18,454 nucleotides of DNA from Rhypophila decipiens (lineage: Eukaryota > Ascomycota > Sordariomycetes > Sordariales > Naviculisporaceae): positions 1-18,454 of the forward strand of contig MU858370.1 in assembly GCA_033297075.1 (NCBI GenBank). Reading direction: 5' to 3'. The position numbers and the translations under genes were made by a program. Below the pieces are notes generated by a model. It did no database searches, was not told the origin of the DNA, and saw nothing but the letters and a program-made list of their open reading frames with translations. Shown here one piece after another: positions 1 through 9,327 of this stretch (within the stretch, counting starts at the first letter, position 1; every line of letters begins with the position of its first letter).

Positions 1-699
1 TTATACTCAGCCGAGAATCTGGAAGAGGAATGTATTATAGTTAGCGGTTAGTATGGAGAATGCAAGGGAGGTTTTGGCAACTGCAGTCGTGAAAAGGGCT
101 TATGTCCAGTAGTTTGGTGGTTGGGGTGGAATTGCTGGCTTACGTAACATTGGCGGGACCCGCGAACCTATTGGGCTCCATCCGTTGCTTGTCGCTTTTC
201 CCGAGATCAGCCACCAAAAGCCGTGAAGGACGGCACAGAGGAGCCCAATATCCGAGACCGGGACGGCCCCACCTCGGTGGGTGATTGCCGGTACAGTCCG
301 GTACCGTGCATAACGCAAAAACAAAGTGGTGTGTACCCAAGTAGACAATATCATCCGCAAGAGTAAAAATATCCTTCCAAAGAAAACATACAGGTTTGCG
401 GTGCGCATGCTGCATGGGGTCTTTGAAGAGGCTTTTACCGCCCGTCGATGGCCACAGAACCGGAGTGAAGCTCTTCCGGCTGCTTGTCTTCAGTACCGTG
501 AGCTTTGTCCTTGTATGGTAAATCATTGCCTGTGGAGTCAAGTATTGCCCTCCAAGCTCCTTCCTTCATAGGTCCTCATCCAACCAAACCGTCGTCAGCA
601 ATCGATTCAAGCAACCTGCACAGAAATCCGGCCGCTTGCAAATTCTGAACCGCCGCAACAAACCAAATATCTCGAGACTCGGTCGACGCAACCGCCACG
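1..699. other. Left intergenic stretch, no supported gene
   Basis: Several open frames of 60-130 codons exist on both strands, but they overlap each other, have unconvincing composition and match no family I recognise. The last 100 bases or so (about 600-699) are probably the promoter and leader of the ankyrin gene, whose ATG follows a CGCCACG context. I see no RNA gene or mobile-element end here. Confidence 0.5.
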
Positions 700-2285
700 A
701 TGGAACTCACACCACTGCAGGCAACCAAGCGACCGTACAGCTTGATGTCTAGCGATGCGCTACTTGGACCCCAGAATCCACAGGATGTTATGGGCACCAA
801 AGGAGTCGCCGCCAAGCGACAGCGCACGATGTATGGCCCGCGAGCTGCGACAGAGGACCTCCAGATCCTGTTTGAGTATCCATACGAGAGCGGCGCGTTC
901 TGGAGCCCGATCCCGAGGTTCACGACCTACAATATTCGCCTTGGTTCGGCCAAAGTCTTTCAAGTCGTGGGGCAAGGCAACCTTGAAGAACTGCTGCGCA
1001 TGCTGTGGGCAGGTGAAGCATCACTTCGCGATCAGGACCCCCTCGGACGAACCCTTCTATTTGTAAGTCAACAGAACTACTCGTCGTTACCCCGTTCATT
1101 GCTGACAGTGATCTTGCAGTACGGAAATAGGGAACCAGCGATTGTCAGGTTCCTACTCGACCACGGCGCCGACGTTGATCATGTGGCTCGAGCTATCGGG
1201 TTCGAGGATTCAGTGTGGCCTAGGACTACAGCCTTGAATCCCTGTAGAAACTACTTCGAGACCGAAAAGGAAGAGTTGAAGCCGCTCATAGAGTGCCTCA
1301 AGATGCTCCTCCTGGCTGGCGGTGATCCCACGTGGGATGACCCGGACTATGATCCAGTCATGCAACTAGATAAGCCCGTTCTCGCAAATATCTTCATGAA
1401 TGGTGTTGTGGTAGGCCCTATCGAGCTTGATGGTGACGTGAACTACGCTGATACCTAATCTAGGAAGTTATGGAAGTCGCTTTCGAATGTTCCGACGGTC
1501 TCTTGACGTCAGCCACAGTAGTGGACAGCTACTTCCAACGCACTGCGTTACTGAGTTATTGCAGTGGCGGATGTTGCAATCCCCGGTACAGTGTCGACGC
1601 TTTGTCCCTGCTCGTTAGCCGAGGCGCGAATTTGAATGATCGGGATTCTGCGGGTAACACCTGTCTTCACCTCATCATGGACGGCATTCGTTCAGGTTCA
1701 TCATTTTGCCACTTGCTCGACGAGTCGATGGATGCTACGGACTATCTCGAAGAGGTTCGGGCGGCAGCGGTCTACCTAATTGACCAGGGAGCAGATGTGT
1801 GGGCAGAGAACAACCAAGGGGTTTCCATCTCCAAGATGTCTTACTGTATGAACGGTGTCAGAGAATACCTGTGGGATCTCATCCTTGCCGATTCTGGCTA
1901 TGAAATAGCAATGATGCGTAAAGACTGTGGATACATTGGACGCTGGCGCCGATATCATGCCGAGGAATCACGATCAGGACGCAGCCTCGGGGAACAGTTC
2001 ACCCTAGATGTATTTAAAGCCCTGTGGTGGGGAGATGAGCGCCTCTGTCCTTACTACGAGAAGGTATTGCACTTCGGGCTCGCAGAAAGGAAAGACGATG
2101 AGGACGACGAGGAGGACGACGAGGAGGAGCATGATGAAGACGTTGATGACGCGCAGGAGGACGACCTCGACAGTGACAGCGACTATCCCGATGACAGTAA
2201 CGATGATGATGATGACCATCATACCCATCGTCACCATCGCTGGCAGTGTAGTGGGTCAACTGTCAGCACTGGCTGCACAATTTGA
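700..2285 (+). CDS. Ankyrin-repeat protein with long acidic C-terminal tail
   Basis: Three exons are inferred: 700-1062, 1120-1410 and 1464-2285, giving 491 residues. Intron 1 (57 nt) has GTAAGT, a GCTGAC branch point and TTGCAG, and removing it joins GRTLLF to YGNREPAIVRFLLDHGADVD, a proper ankyrin unit. Intron 2 (GTAGGC to ATCTAG, 53 nt) bypasses the TAA at 1456 and keeps phase 0; it is less certain than intron 1. Ankyrin-like helices are visible near residues 93-141 (GNLEELLRMLWAGEA, then IVRFLLDHGADVD), 264-292 (LSLLVSRGANLNDRD..GNTCLHL) and 317-340 (VYLIDQGADVWAENNQG). A basic AAKRQR near residue 37 could be a nuclear signal. Residues about 429-469 are almost pure Asp/Glu, followed by a His-rich HHTHRHHRW. 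No enzymatic domain is seen. Such proteins usually mediate protein contacts; the target is unknown. A link to the RiPP cluster is not shown. Confidence 0.75.
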
Positions 2286-3022
2286 GCGAAATACGTCTGT
2301 CAAATGAAGCATGAAGTAGAAGATGTCCAATCAAGAGCCTCCTCAATACCAGTTTATCAAGTATATAGCCCTCGTCACAAAATGTTCTGGCACTGGAGTG
2401 GAAAGACCATGAGATCTGATGATCCATGTGAACCGAAGGGGAATAAGAGTCACTGGTAGTAATGCCGTAATTTTAGGAATGTCCACGCCCCGTTTGTACA
2501 AGGATGGGGGTTGGACATCAGGTTCTCTAGGCAGCTGCGACGTGGAAGGGGATATGGAATGGCTGATGTTTGCTGTGTTAGTGTAGACCACACGCTGATG
2601 GCAATATGCCTTATACCTCGATACGAACGGACATGGAAAGGTGTGGTCATTTTTAGACTCGAAGCCTTCACGAGATAATAACACATCCACCGTATCTGTT
2701 TATGCACTTGTCTGTACATTTCTGCACCTTCGTCTCGACTTCCATTGCTACTTCAGCCCACTCCTCCTGGACTGCCTATCTGCCTAACTCGCACGTTCTA
2801 TCACCGCCATAGTCCAGAGCGCTGTAACAAAAACAGGACACCTCATTCTGTACATCGTGTCCAAGCCTTGGATCCTTTTTCGTCTAACAATCACATGAGT
2901 TTATCCGCGGTGCAATAGAAGGTCGACGAGGAGTCTAAAAGACCAGACCCCTGTACACCAACCAACATCTTGATGATGCACAACCACCCAAGATCTGCTA
3001 GAACACCTTGGAAACTGCGTGC
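2286..3022. other. Convergent intergenic region
   Basis: This lies between the 3' ends of the ankyrin gene (plus) and the RiPP precursor (minus), so it should hold both 3' UTRs and poly(A) sites. Two overlapping minus-strand frames of about 90-115 codons (2343-2719) have no recognisable domain. I see no further core repeat left of 3023. Confidence 0.5.
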
Positions 3023-3829
3023 TTACTTGAACTCGACGGCGTTGTTATCGTTGTATTCTGCATATCGTCAGTGTCAGCAAGTGCATGTGTTCGACGTAGC
3101 ACAGCGTCAGTATTCTACATACCAGAAGTAGGCAACTCGCCGCGCTTCTTGAACTCGACGGCGTTGTTGTCGTTGTACTCTATCCATTGGATTGCATTGT
3201 TAGCATCTTGTGGTCATGTCACCTCGCTTCAGGGTCTGGCGCTACCAATGACGTACCGGAGGTGGGAAGCTCGCCGCGCTTCTTGAACTCGACTGCATTG
3301 TTGTCGTTGTATTCTTATTCCAGGCCTTGTTTTAGCTTCTTTTTCTTGCTTGTTTGGACCATCTCTGTGCGGTAAAAAGGTAAGTAGTAACCTACCAGAG
3401 GTGGGAAGCTTTCCGCGCTTCTTGAATTCAACCGCATTGTTGTCATTGTACTCTTTCCGCCCGGTATTAGAATCCGACCAGTGCAGCATGTCTTTGGGAC
3501 TTCGTGGCTTACCGGACGTGGGGAGCTCGCCACGTTTCTTGAACTCGACTGCGTTGTTGTCGTTGTACTCTGTGCAGACGATTAAATTAGCTTCGTTTCC
3601 TAGACTGGAGTTACTGCAGGGCTAGGACATTGATCATCTTACCAGAAGTAGGAAGTTCACCACGCTTCTTGAACTCCACTGCGTTGTTATCATTGTACTC
3701 TATGGCCAGAAAGTCATGTTAGATGGTCTTAAATGTTGTCTTGCTGTGGTATTCAGGGTGCAGCAACGTACCAGAAGTAGGGAGCTCCCCGCGCTTCTTG
3801 AACTCGACTGCGTTGTTGTCATTGTATTC
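3023..3829 (-). repeat. Seven-copy coding repeat (core exon), interrupted by introns
   Basis: The motif EYNDNNAVEF is encoded at about 3829-3800, 3699-3671, 3569-3541, 3452-3424, 3313-3285, 3179-3151 and 3057-3029 on the minus strand. The Glu codon of each copy after the first is split by the preceding intron. Copies differ at synonymous positions (GAC/GAT, AAC/AAT, GCA/GCG/GCC, GTC/GTG/GTT, CGC/CGT), while the core residues are identical in all seven. The introns between copies show no obvious similarity by eye. The repeat is therefore a conserved exon in a divergent intron background. Confidence 0.92.
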
Positions 3830-4001
3830 CGACGTGGGAAGTTCGCGAGGGGACTGCTTTCAATGTTAGCACACTCGGACCAGCAGTCACTTGGAGAGGC
3901 CGAGACCGTGGAAAAGTTGTGCTACTTACCTTCTGGGGCAATGCCAGGGCCTGAACCGCGACAACGGCGGCGAGAAGGGAAATGATGCGTGCGGTATGCA
4001 T
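3023..4001 (-). CDS. RiPP precursor (dikaritin/ustiloxin type), seven cores, one core per exon
   Basis: Eight exons on the minus strand: 4001-3930, 3853-3772, 3699-3643, 3569-3513, 3452-3396, 3313-3257, 3179-3123 and 3057-3023, giving 474 nt and 157 residues. Exon 1 encodes a signal peptide (MHTARIISLLAAVVAVQALA) plus LPQK. Exon 2 adds SPRELPTS and the first core. Exons 3-7 are each exactly 57 nt and encode EYNDNNAVEFKKRGELPTS. Exon 8 encodes the last core plus one Lys and TAA. The six KKR sites are dibasic kexin sites. Introns are 60-82 nt with GTAAGT/GTACGT/GTATGT/GTAGGT-like donors and AG acceptors. All introns after exon 2 are phase 1 and fall in the Glu codon just before Tyr. The ATG at 4001 has a CACCATG context; an upstream in-frame ATG at 4124 lies close to the predicted transcript start and would bury the signal peptide. 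A secretory signal followed by tandem KR-bounded identical cores beside UstYa genes is the hallmark of ustiloxin/phomopsin/asperipin precursors. Exon 5 has GKLPTS instead of GELPTS, in the spacer only. Final product and ring chemistry are unknown. Confidence 0.9.
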
Positions 4002-4145
4002 GGTGATGTTGAGTTGATGTTCTTGGGGGAATGAAGGAAGATGTGTGTGAATGTGTATGGAGATACTGGTACTGGGGAGGCTGAAGTGAAACGGTGCTGT
4101 GATGTTGATCAGATCGTACGACACCGGGGTGCAGATGACCGAGAC

Positions 4146-4151
4146 TTTATA
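4146..4151 (-). promoter_or_regulatory. TATA box of the RiPP precursor gene
   Basis: TATAAA reads on the minus strand about 145 nt upstream of the precursor ATG at 4001. That predicts a transcript start near 4115-4120 and a leader of roughly 115 nt, which is pyrimidine- and CA-rich on the sense strand. This spacing suits a fungal TATA promoter. It has not been tested against transcript data. Confidence 0.5.
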
Positions 4152-4949
4152 TCAGAAGTGCTGTAAACCATTCCATCGACAAATTCGACATGCCGATGAT
4201 TATGGGTACTTGACCGGAACCATGGAACATCCGCTGATAACACGCAACCCCAAGCACTGACTGTCTGATCCTATCGCCACTGCTACTCTGCACAGAATCC
4301 TTCACGAATTCCCAAACCAGGTCAAACCAAGACTGCTCTCCCTTTGGAGTCAGAATATTCTCCATTGCCCGATAATCATGACCGATTGCGCGATTAGTAG
4401 CATTAACAAGGTTGACCAACATTTCTGGGTGTCAGGCTGTGTTGGTGGGCCGGTTCCACTTTGAGTGGATCGACATTGCTATAAGAGACGCGGCTATAAG
4501 TCCGACTCGCCGGCGTTGATATGAGCCATCCCATGTACACGGACAAAAGTAACTGGTATAGGGTTACGAACGCCTCCTACGCCGCATCAGCACGGTGAGC
4601 AATGTGGGGAGAATGATTCCAGAAGGCGATACGAGCGCTGCAACGGTCCGCTCCCACCGCCAACAGATATTAATCCATTTGTTGACACGGGGCATGAACC
4701 AACAGAGCATCAGAAACACCTGCCTAGTTGGTAACAACTGTAATACGAATCCCATCCAAACTTGTTTCTGTGAGAGGAGACGAGACATGGCTGTTTTGGA
4801 CGGACATCGCTTCATCCTGAGTAAGAATGGCCAAGTATAACCGGCTCTGTAGGAAGTGATGGGAATGCCCACAACACACATCATCTGTTTTGTTGAACTC
4901 CAAGCACCCCGAGTATCCTCTTTCTTCCTCCTCTGCAACATCGTTCATC
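4152..4949. promoter_or_regulatory. Shared divergent promoter between precursor and first UstYa gene
   Basis: The precursor (ATG 4001, minus) and the first UstYa gene (ATG 4950, plus) are head to head, separated by about 950 bp. A TATA-like GTATAACC near 4835-4842 lies some 110 nt upstream of the plus-strand ATG. Co-regulation by a common activator is an inference from this arrangement; no known factor site was recognised with confidence. Overlapping open frames on both strands here (for example 4147-4422 minus) are not convincing genes. Confidence 0.5.
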
Positions 4950-5943
4950 ATGAAGAACACCGAGTACGACAGAGTTTCGAGTGCAGACTCAGAGTCCACG
5001 TTGGAATGTGATGAACTCGAACAAGTCCTCCTCGAGAAGACGCCATGGAGAGACATCTCTCGACGACCCATGAGCAAAAGACTCATCATCATTTTAACAA
5101 CTTTCAACGTCACTATTTTGCTCATCTCAGTCGTCTTGTTTGGAACCTGGCTCCACGAGAACTACTTTGTCCTCAACGCCCCTTACAGGAAGACAAACGC
5201 CTACTGTAAGTGCTAAACAGACTTCTCCGATTTTTCCCACCTCAAACTAACAATCAACAGCACCGCTCCACGACCGCATAGCCCTCAAGCCAACCCTCAA
5301 AGTAATGAACGCCACCTTCTGGGAACCCGAAACCCTCTCCATAGCCCGCGACTTCAGCCACGAAGCAGACCTCCAATGGGACGAGTACGAGCTCCAACGC
5401 ATCGTGCCCGTCACCTCGGCCCAGCTGTGCTCAATGGGCGTAGACCCCTCCACAGCAGCCAAACTCGACGATGCAGAATGGGGTCTCGGCGACGACGCCT
5501 ACGTAGCAGCAATGGATATTTTCCACCAGCTCCACTGCCTCGGGACCCTTCGTCGAATAGCTTACCCAGACATATACCCGAATGTTTCTCGTGGACGTGA
5601 GAATATTGCGTGGAGAATGCACGTCGATCATTGTGTTGATATTTTGCTTCAGGCGTTACAATGTAGTGGCAACTTGGACCTGTTTAGTTATCACTGGGTT
5701 GCGGATCATGAGAGGCCTTTTCCTATGTTTAGTATTAACCGGCAGTGTGTCGACTTTGAGGCGTTACAGGAGTGGAGGTTGGAGAATACGATTGATATTG
5801 ATCGGTTCAAGAAGATTGTGAGGAAGCCGGAGGGGGTGAAGGAGTTAGAGGCCGCAGATGATTGGTACAAGTTTATGGCGCCTATGTTGGAGAATCCGAA
5901 TCATAAAGACGGGAAGAATCAGGGGAAGAAGGTTATTCTGTGA
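4950..5943 (+). CDS. UstYa-family (DUF3328) oxidase 1
   Basis: Two exons, 4950-5205 and 5261-5943, give 312 residues. The 55-nt intron has GTAAGT, a CTAAC branch point and AACAG, and joins NAY to SPLHDR. A cytosolic N-terminus is followed by one membrane segment at about residues 45-67 and a lumenal domain. The two family signature motifs are present: HQLHC (174-178) and HVDHC (206-210), spaced 32 residues apart. UstYa/UstYb proteins catalyse oxidative macrocyclisation or hydroxylation of dikaritin peptides in the secretory pathway, so the adjacent divergent precursor is the likely substrate. The start is the ATG with context TTCATCATGA; an in-frame ATG 60 nt upstream would add a Ser-rich stretch and is less likely. 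Which bond it makes cannot be deduced. Confidence 0.9.
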
Positions 5944-7308
5944 TGGACGCTCAGATATCAGAAAGCCACTCTATGGTACATGTAGGCTGTGCAAGTAGTT
6001 TGAACAACAGATTCAGACTTTTCATCAAGTTACCATCATAATTGTGTTTTTCTGTCATAACCGCTCAGTCTCTCGTTCTTACTATCCAACAATTGTGCTT
6101 TTTACGTTCATGTCGGAATGTCAACAGCTGATGGATAAGACCCGCACTTGCCGTCATCACTCGTCCAGCACTGCTCGCATGTGACATGTCCAGGATCAAG
6201 GGTATCAAGTGGTCAAGGGGGTTTACAAACTTGGAAGGAGCAGACAACTCCTCGGGGTATTTTGGTGAGCTCATTTTGATGACCAACATAATGACCATCT
6301 GTGTTGGTCTCCAAGTCAGATTAACAGCGAAGTATTTGTCCGACGGTCGGTGATTGCCAGTCAGACCGCCATTCCATTCATATCTGCAATATTATTGTCA
6401 AAAGTCCCGAGCATTCACCAAGTCCATGGACTCTGGTCATCTTTTCGTTGAGGCCGAGCTCGAAAGTGAATTGGAAAGAGAACATAGCGTAAACGATCAT
6501 CCCTAGATTAGGAAGGTGATCCATTTACCGAGGTAAAAGACTGGAGAATCATCTTGTTGAAACAGTGATTCCATACTGTCATGCCCGTAAGGATCAACAA
6601 TCCTACGCCCAGTACCGGCAACCTGAATAATCACAGGCCAATATAAAATGACATGTCACGGTACTTTGAGTCTGACGAAAATCAGGAACCATACCCATGC
6701 GCTTTCTAGACCACCGGAGGCTTTTGATATACCCCGCAAATAATTAGCGCAGACTGCAGCCTTGTCAGTCCCACTTTTGACCTTGCCTTGCTTAAACTTG
6801 ATGATTTCAAATCTAGACTTGTATCGGTCGGTTACGCGTTCACTCTGACATGTCTCAGGCGCAGTGGTTTTCCTTTAGCCGTCGAATGCCGTTGTTAATG
6901 CTTGTCTTATCTGCGCCGCCTTCCGACGTAGGTATGTGGGTCTCGTGGGATGTTTCCTGGTTGAGAAATGCCGTTCTTCGTTCGAGCTGCCTATCTGAGA
7001 TGGTTTGTACGAGCATGTAAAGGTCAATGTGAATCAGAAACGGTCATAGCAATCCCACCCATAGAAAACCGTACGTTGTACCCAGGTCGTCAGTTCTGCT
7101 CGGGACTGAGCGGCTGCTCTTGCCCTGCGTACCAGTCGCTCGTGGTTTCCGTCTTGGCTTCTGTCACTTTTCTCCGAATAAGGTAGAGAGCCAGTTGATT
7201 CCATTTCTTCCTCTGCTTGCCCAGTGTGAGTTCAAGCACAATCAAGACATCTCTTTTTCCTCTTTACAACCTCCCTTCTCTTCCGACCAAGCATTTCGGC
7301 TTGAAATC
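5944..7308. other. Intergenic region between UstYa genes 1 and 2
   Basis: Nothing codes convincingly in these 1.36 kb. Open frames are under 80 codons with no recognisable motif, and I see no HxxHC remnant or extra core repeat. The final 100 bases (about 7200-7308) are CT-rich (CTCTTTTTCCTCTTT, CTCCCTTCTCTTCC), as expected of a fungal leader for the gene starting at 7309. Length leaves room for regulatory sites or a non-coding transcript. Confidence 0.45.
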
Positions 7309-8061
7309 ATGATCATGGCTCCCGTTACCAAGCCGTCCTCATCATCCATTGACGAGGACCAACACGAGAGCCTGCTTCCAATCTACAAAGACAATGATTC
7401 CGAAAAACGAACAAGTGTCGTTGTCGGCAAGTTCCTCTTATCAAACCAAACTCCGATCGCTCAAAACCGACCGCCAAGACTATGCAATATCCTCCTCTTC
7501 CTCGCCTCAGTCCTCGCAACATCTTCTCTCTTGGCCGCAGTGTTTTCCTCATTCTCGGTAACATCCTCAAACGAAGAAAGAAAATTTTATCCCCTCAACG
7601 CATCCCTCTCCAAAGAAGAGTCCTTCCCCTCCTACCAATCCTGCGGCCACTCGCCCACCGAAGCCCGCGCAAAAGGCTGCACGTTCGACCTAATGCTCTC
7701 AACCTGGATCCCCCCATCATGCGCCGACAATGCCATGATGGAAACATACCTCTCGCAAGGAAAATACCATTACTTCCGGGACGAGAATCGCACAGAACCA
7801 ATGTCCGAAAAAGAGGCGCGCAAGGGGGAGTACAAAGTGATTTGGACAGAAGGCGAGTTTCATCTCGCGCATTGTGTGTACTTGATGGATATGCAGATTC
7901 GCAGCTACAAGACTGCTAGACCGGTTGAGGTGGGCATCTTTAACCATGGCCATACGATGCACTGTGTTAATTTGACTTTGGGGCTGGAGGGAGAGGTTAG
8001 GAATAGGACTACGAGGTTGCATGCTTTGTTTGGGGGTTGTGGGTTTCCTAGGGGACGTTGA
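7309..8061 (+). CDS. UstYa-like (DUF3328) oxidase 2
   Basis: An intronless frame of 250 residues from the ATG at 7309; the ATG at 7315 (ATCATGG context) would give 248. The open frame continues upstream to 7120, but that part overlaps the CT-rich leader. A polar N-terminus is followed by a membrane segment at about 60-83. Then comes the CGHSPTEARAKGCTFD block (112-127), WIPPSC (133-138) and the paired motifs HLAHC (185-189) and HTMHC (215-219), 30 residues apart. It ends with FGGCGFP. The CGxSxxEAxxxGCxFD block marks a subfamily shared with the third UstYa protein here and distinct from the first. N-glycosylation sequons (NAS, NRT, NLT, NRT) fit a lumenal domain. A role in oxidising the neighbouring peptide is inferred. 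Confidence 0.87.
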   Translation: MIMAPVTKPSSSSIDEDQHESLLPIYKDNDSEKRTSVVVGKFLLSNQTPIAQNRPPRLCNILLFLASVLATSSLLAAVFSSFSVTSSNEERKFYPLNASLSKEESFPSYQSCGHSPTEARAKGCTFDLMLSTWIPPSCADNAMMETYLSQGKYHYFRDENRTEPMSEKEARKGEYKVIWTEGEFHLAHCVYLMDMQIRSYKTARPVEVGIFNHGHTMHCVNLTLGLEGEVRNRTTRLHALFGGCGFPRGR

Positions 8062-9327
8062 ATATCAGTTGGCTAGAGGCTTGTTCTCATGATCTTTTCA
8101 CATTCAGGGCTGTAGTTGTAGCTTGAAGAAACAAAATTACAGGTCCTTCCAACATCCGTTTCAACTTTTTGTCCTTGAGGCAGAATTCTGCTTTCATTCT
8201 GGACTATGCTGAAAACAAGCCGGCTTGTCACAGCCACATGCATCAAACTGGAAATTCGTCAGATACGATGGCTTATTGGCTACCGCTGCGCTCCCGGTTG
8301 CATTTATCAGGCGGCCGGGTTCTTTTGCCATCATGTAGTTGGTTCCTCGTACGCACGATATGGTCCCAACTGCTCCCATCTTACTATCCCACCGGATCAC
8401 GGCTTTGAGATGCTTACCCGTGAATCATAGCGGTGTGGATGACGTCGGGTTGGTTCTCAGGCCGGGATCGTCAACGAAATAGTCTGCTTGTGATTCTTGC
8501 AGTTGTTCATGGTCCGCGTAAGACGAGTGTACCGGGGTGCATTGTCGTATGGTCATCCAAATTTGGACATGGTTCCCACGTCTCGGTCTAGATCGTTGCG
8601 GTAAGTTGGTTTTGCGATTATACGAGTACGTGTATTAATCAGGCAGCGTCCTGCGATGGATCGAGTTCCTAGAGCTCAGAGTATGGTTCTGTAGCACCCG
8701 ATATCACCCGCCCTGCGGGTCCAATATGGCATGAACTTGACATTCGGGAAGGTGGGAGCACGATTTAAGCCAGCATCCTCGGCGGCGGTACTTTTCGTTC
8801 ATGATGCTTGCCATGGAGTTCAATTGTTGGTAAGTGGGGCAAGAACAAAAGTACTTCGCTCTGTTATACCCGAGTGTTAACAGCGAGACTATATTTCCCG
8901 GCCGTTAAGATACTGTACCACCGCCCCGCAGGTATTGTGGGTCATGTGGATTAGTTGTTGGCCACGCCGCTCGTTGTCTGACGCCCCATGAACTTGTGTT
9001 TCGGAACAAGTGCTTGATTCCATACTGTGTGTAAGGAAGGATTGCGTCTAGAACAGGAAGGTGAGATACAGGGTTTAGCTCGTTATAGTACCGTCTTGAA
9101 TGGCTTGCTTGTCTTCCCGTCGGAACGCATGAAGCAAGTTGGTCCATTGAACTCGGTGTCAGCCTAATGGCTTGGCTCGCCCACTGCAGGTCTACGTATT
9201 CTAGACAAGTTCAAAGTTGTTTGGATTGTTTTCTACTACCCATCACTTATACCTACAAAACATGGTCCCAGTACGTTCAGCTTTTGCTTGGAAGCAATCT
9301 GTCTCTCAATTAATCTCAGCGTCACCA
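8062..9327. other. Intergenic region between UstYa genes 2 and 3
   Basis: About 1.27 kb without a supported gene. Small frames on both strands (8169-8430, 8905-9147) lack motifs or splice continuity. The frame of the next gene is open upstream to 9217, with ATGs at 9217 and 9262, but the stretch before 9328 lacks family features and is probably 5' leader. I saw no RNA gene or transposon ends. Confidence 0.45.

Noticed and set aside
2004..2307. Other-frame proteins over the acidic tail (Thr/Arg-rich on plus, Val/Ile-rich or His/Arg-rich on minus)
   Set aside because: By-products of the GAC/GAT repeat that encodes the Asp/Glu tail of the ankyrin protein.
3229..3533. Unspliced minus-strand frames spanning one or two cores as separate small genes
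   Set aside because: Reading through the introns gives unrelated residues between cores, whereas splicing at consistent GT/AG sites restores perfect 19-residue periodicity.
3008..3985. Plus-strand open frames over the repeat region with repeated RFLNSTALLSLYS-like peptides
   Set aside because: They are the reverse complement of the core exons, with no regular gene structure, signal or processing sites on that strand.
4147..4422. Minus-strand open frame of 91 codons with protein-like composition upstream of the precursor
   Set aside because: It ends at the precursor TATA box, has no recognised domain and no supporting splice sites; a chance frame or an old remnant is more likely than a gene.
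281..6371. Similar GGTGATTGCC stretches near 281 and 6349, each with an inverted GG(T/A)-type context
   Set aside because: The shared part is short and imperfect, and the positions relative to genes do not match, so a common regulatory site is not supported.
6566..9028. 14-bp match TGATTCCATACTGT at 6566-6579 and 9015-9028, in the two intergenic regions flanking UstYa 2
   Set aside because: About one such match is expected by chance in a window of this size, and flanking sequence does not clearly align.
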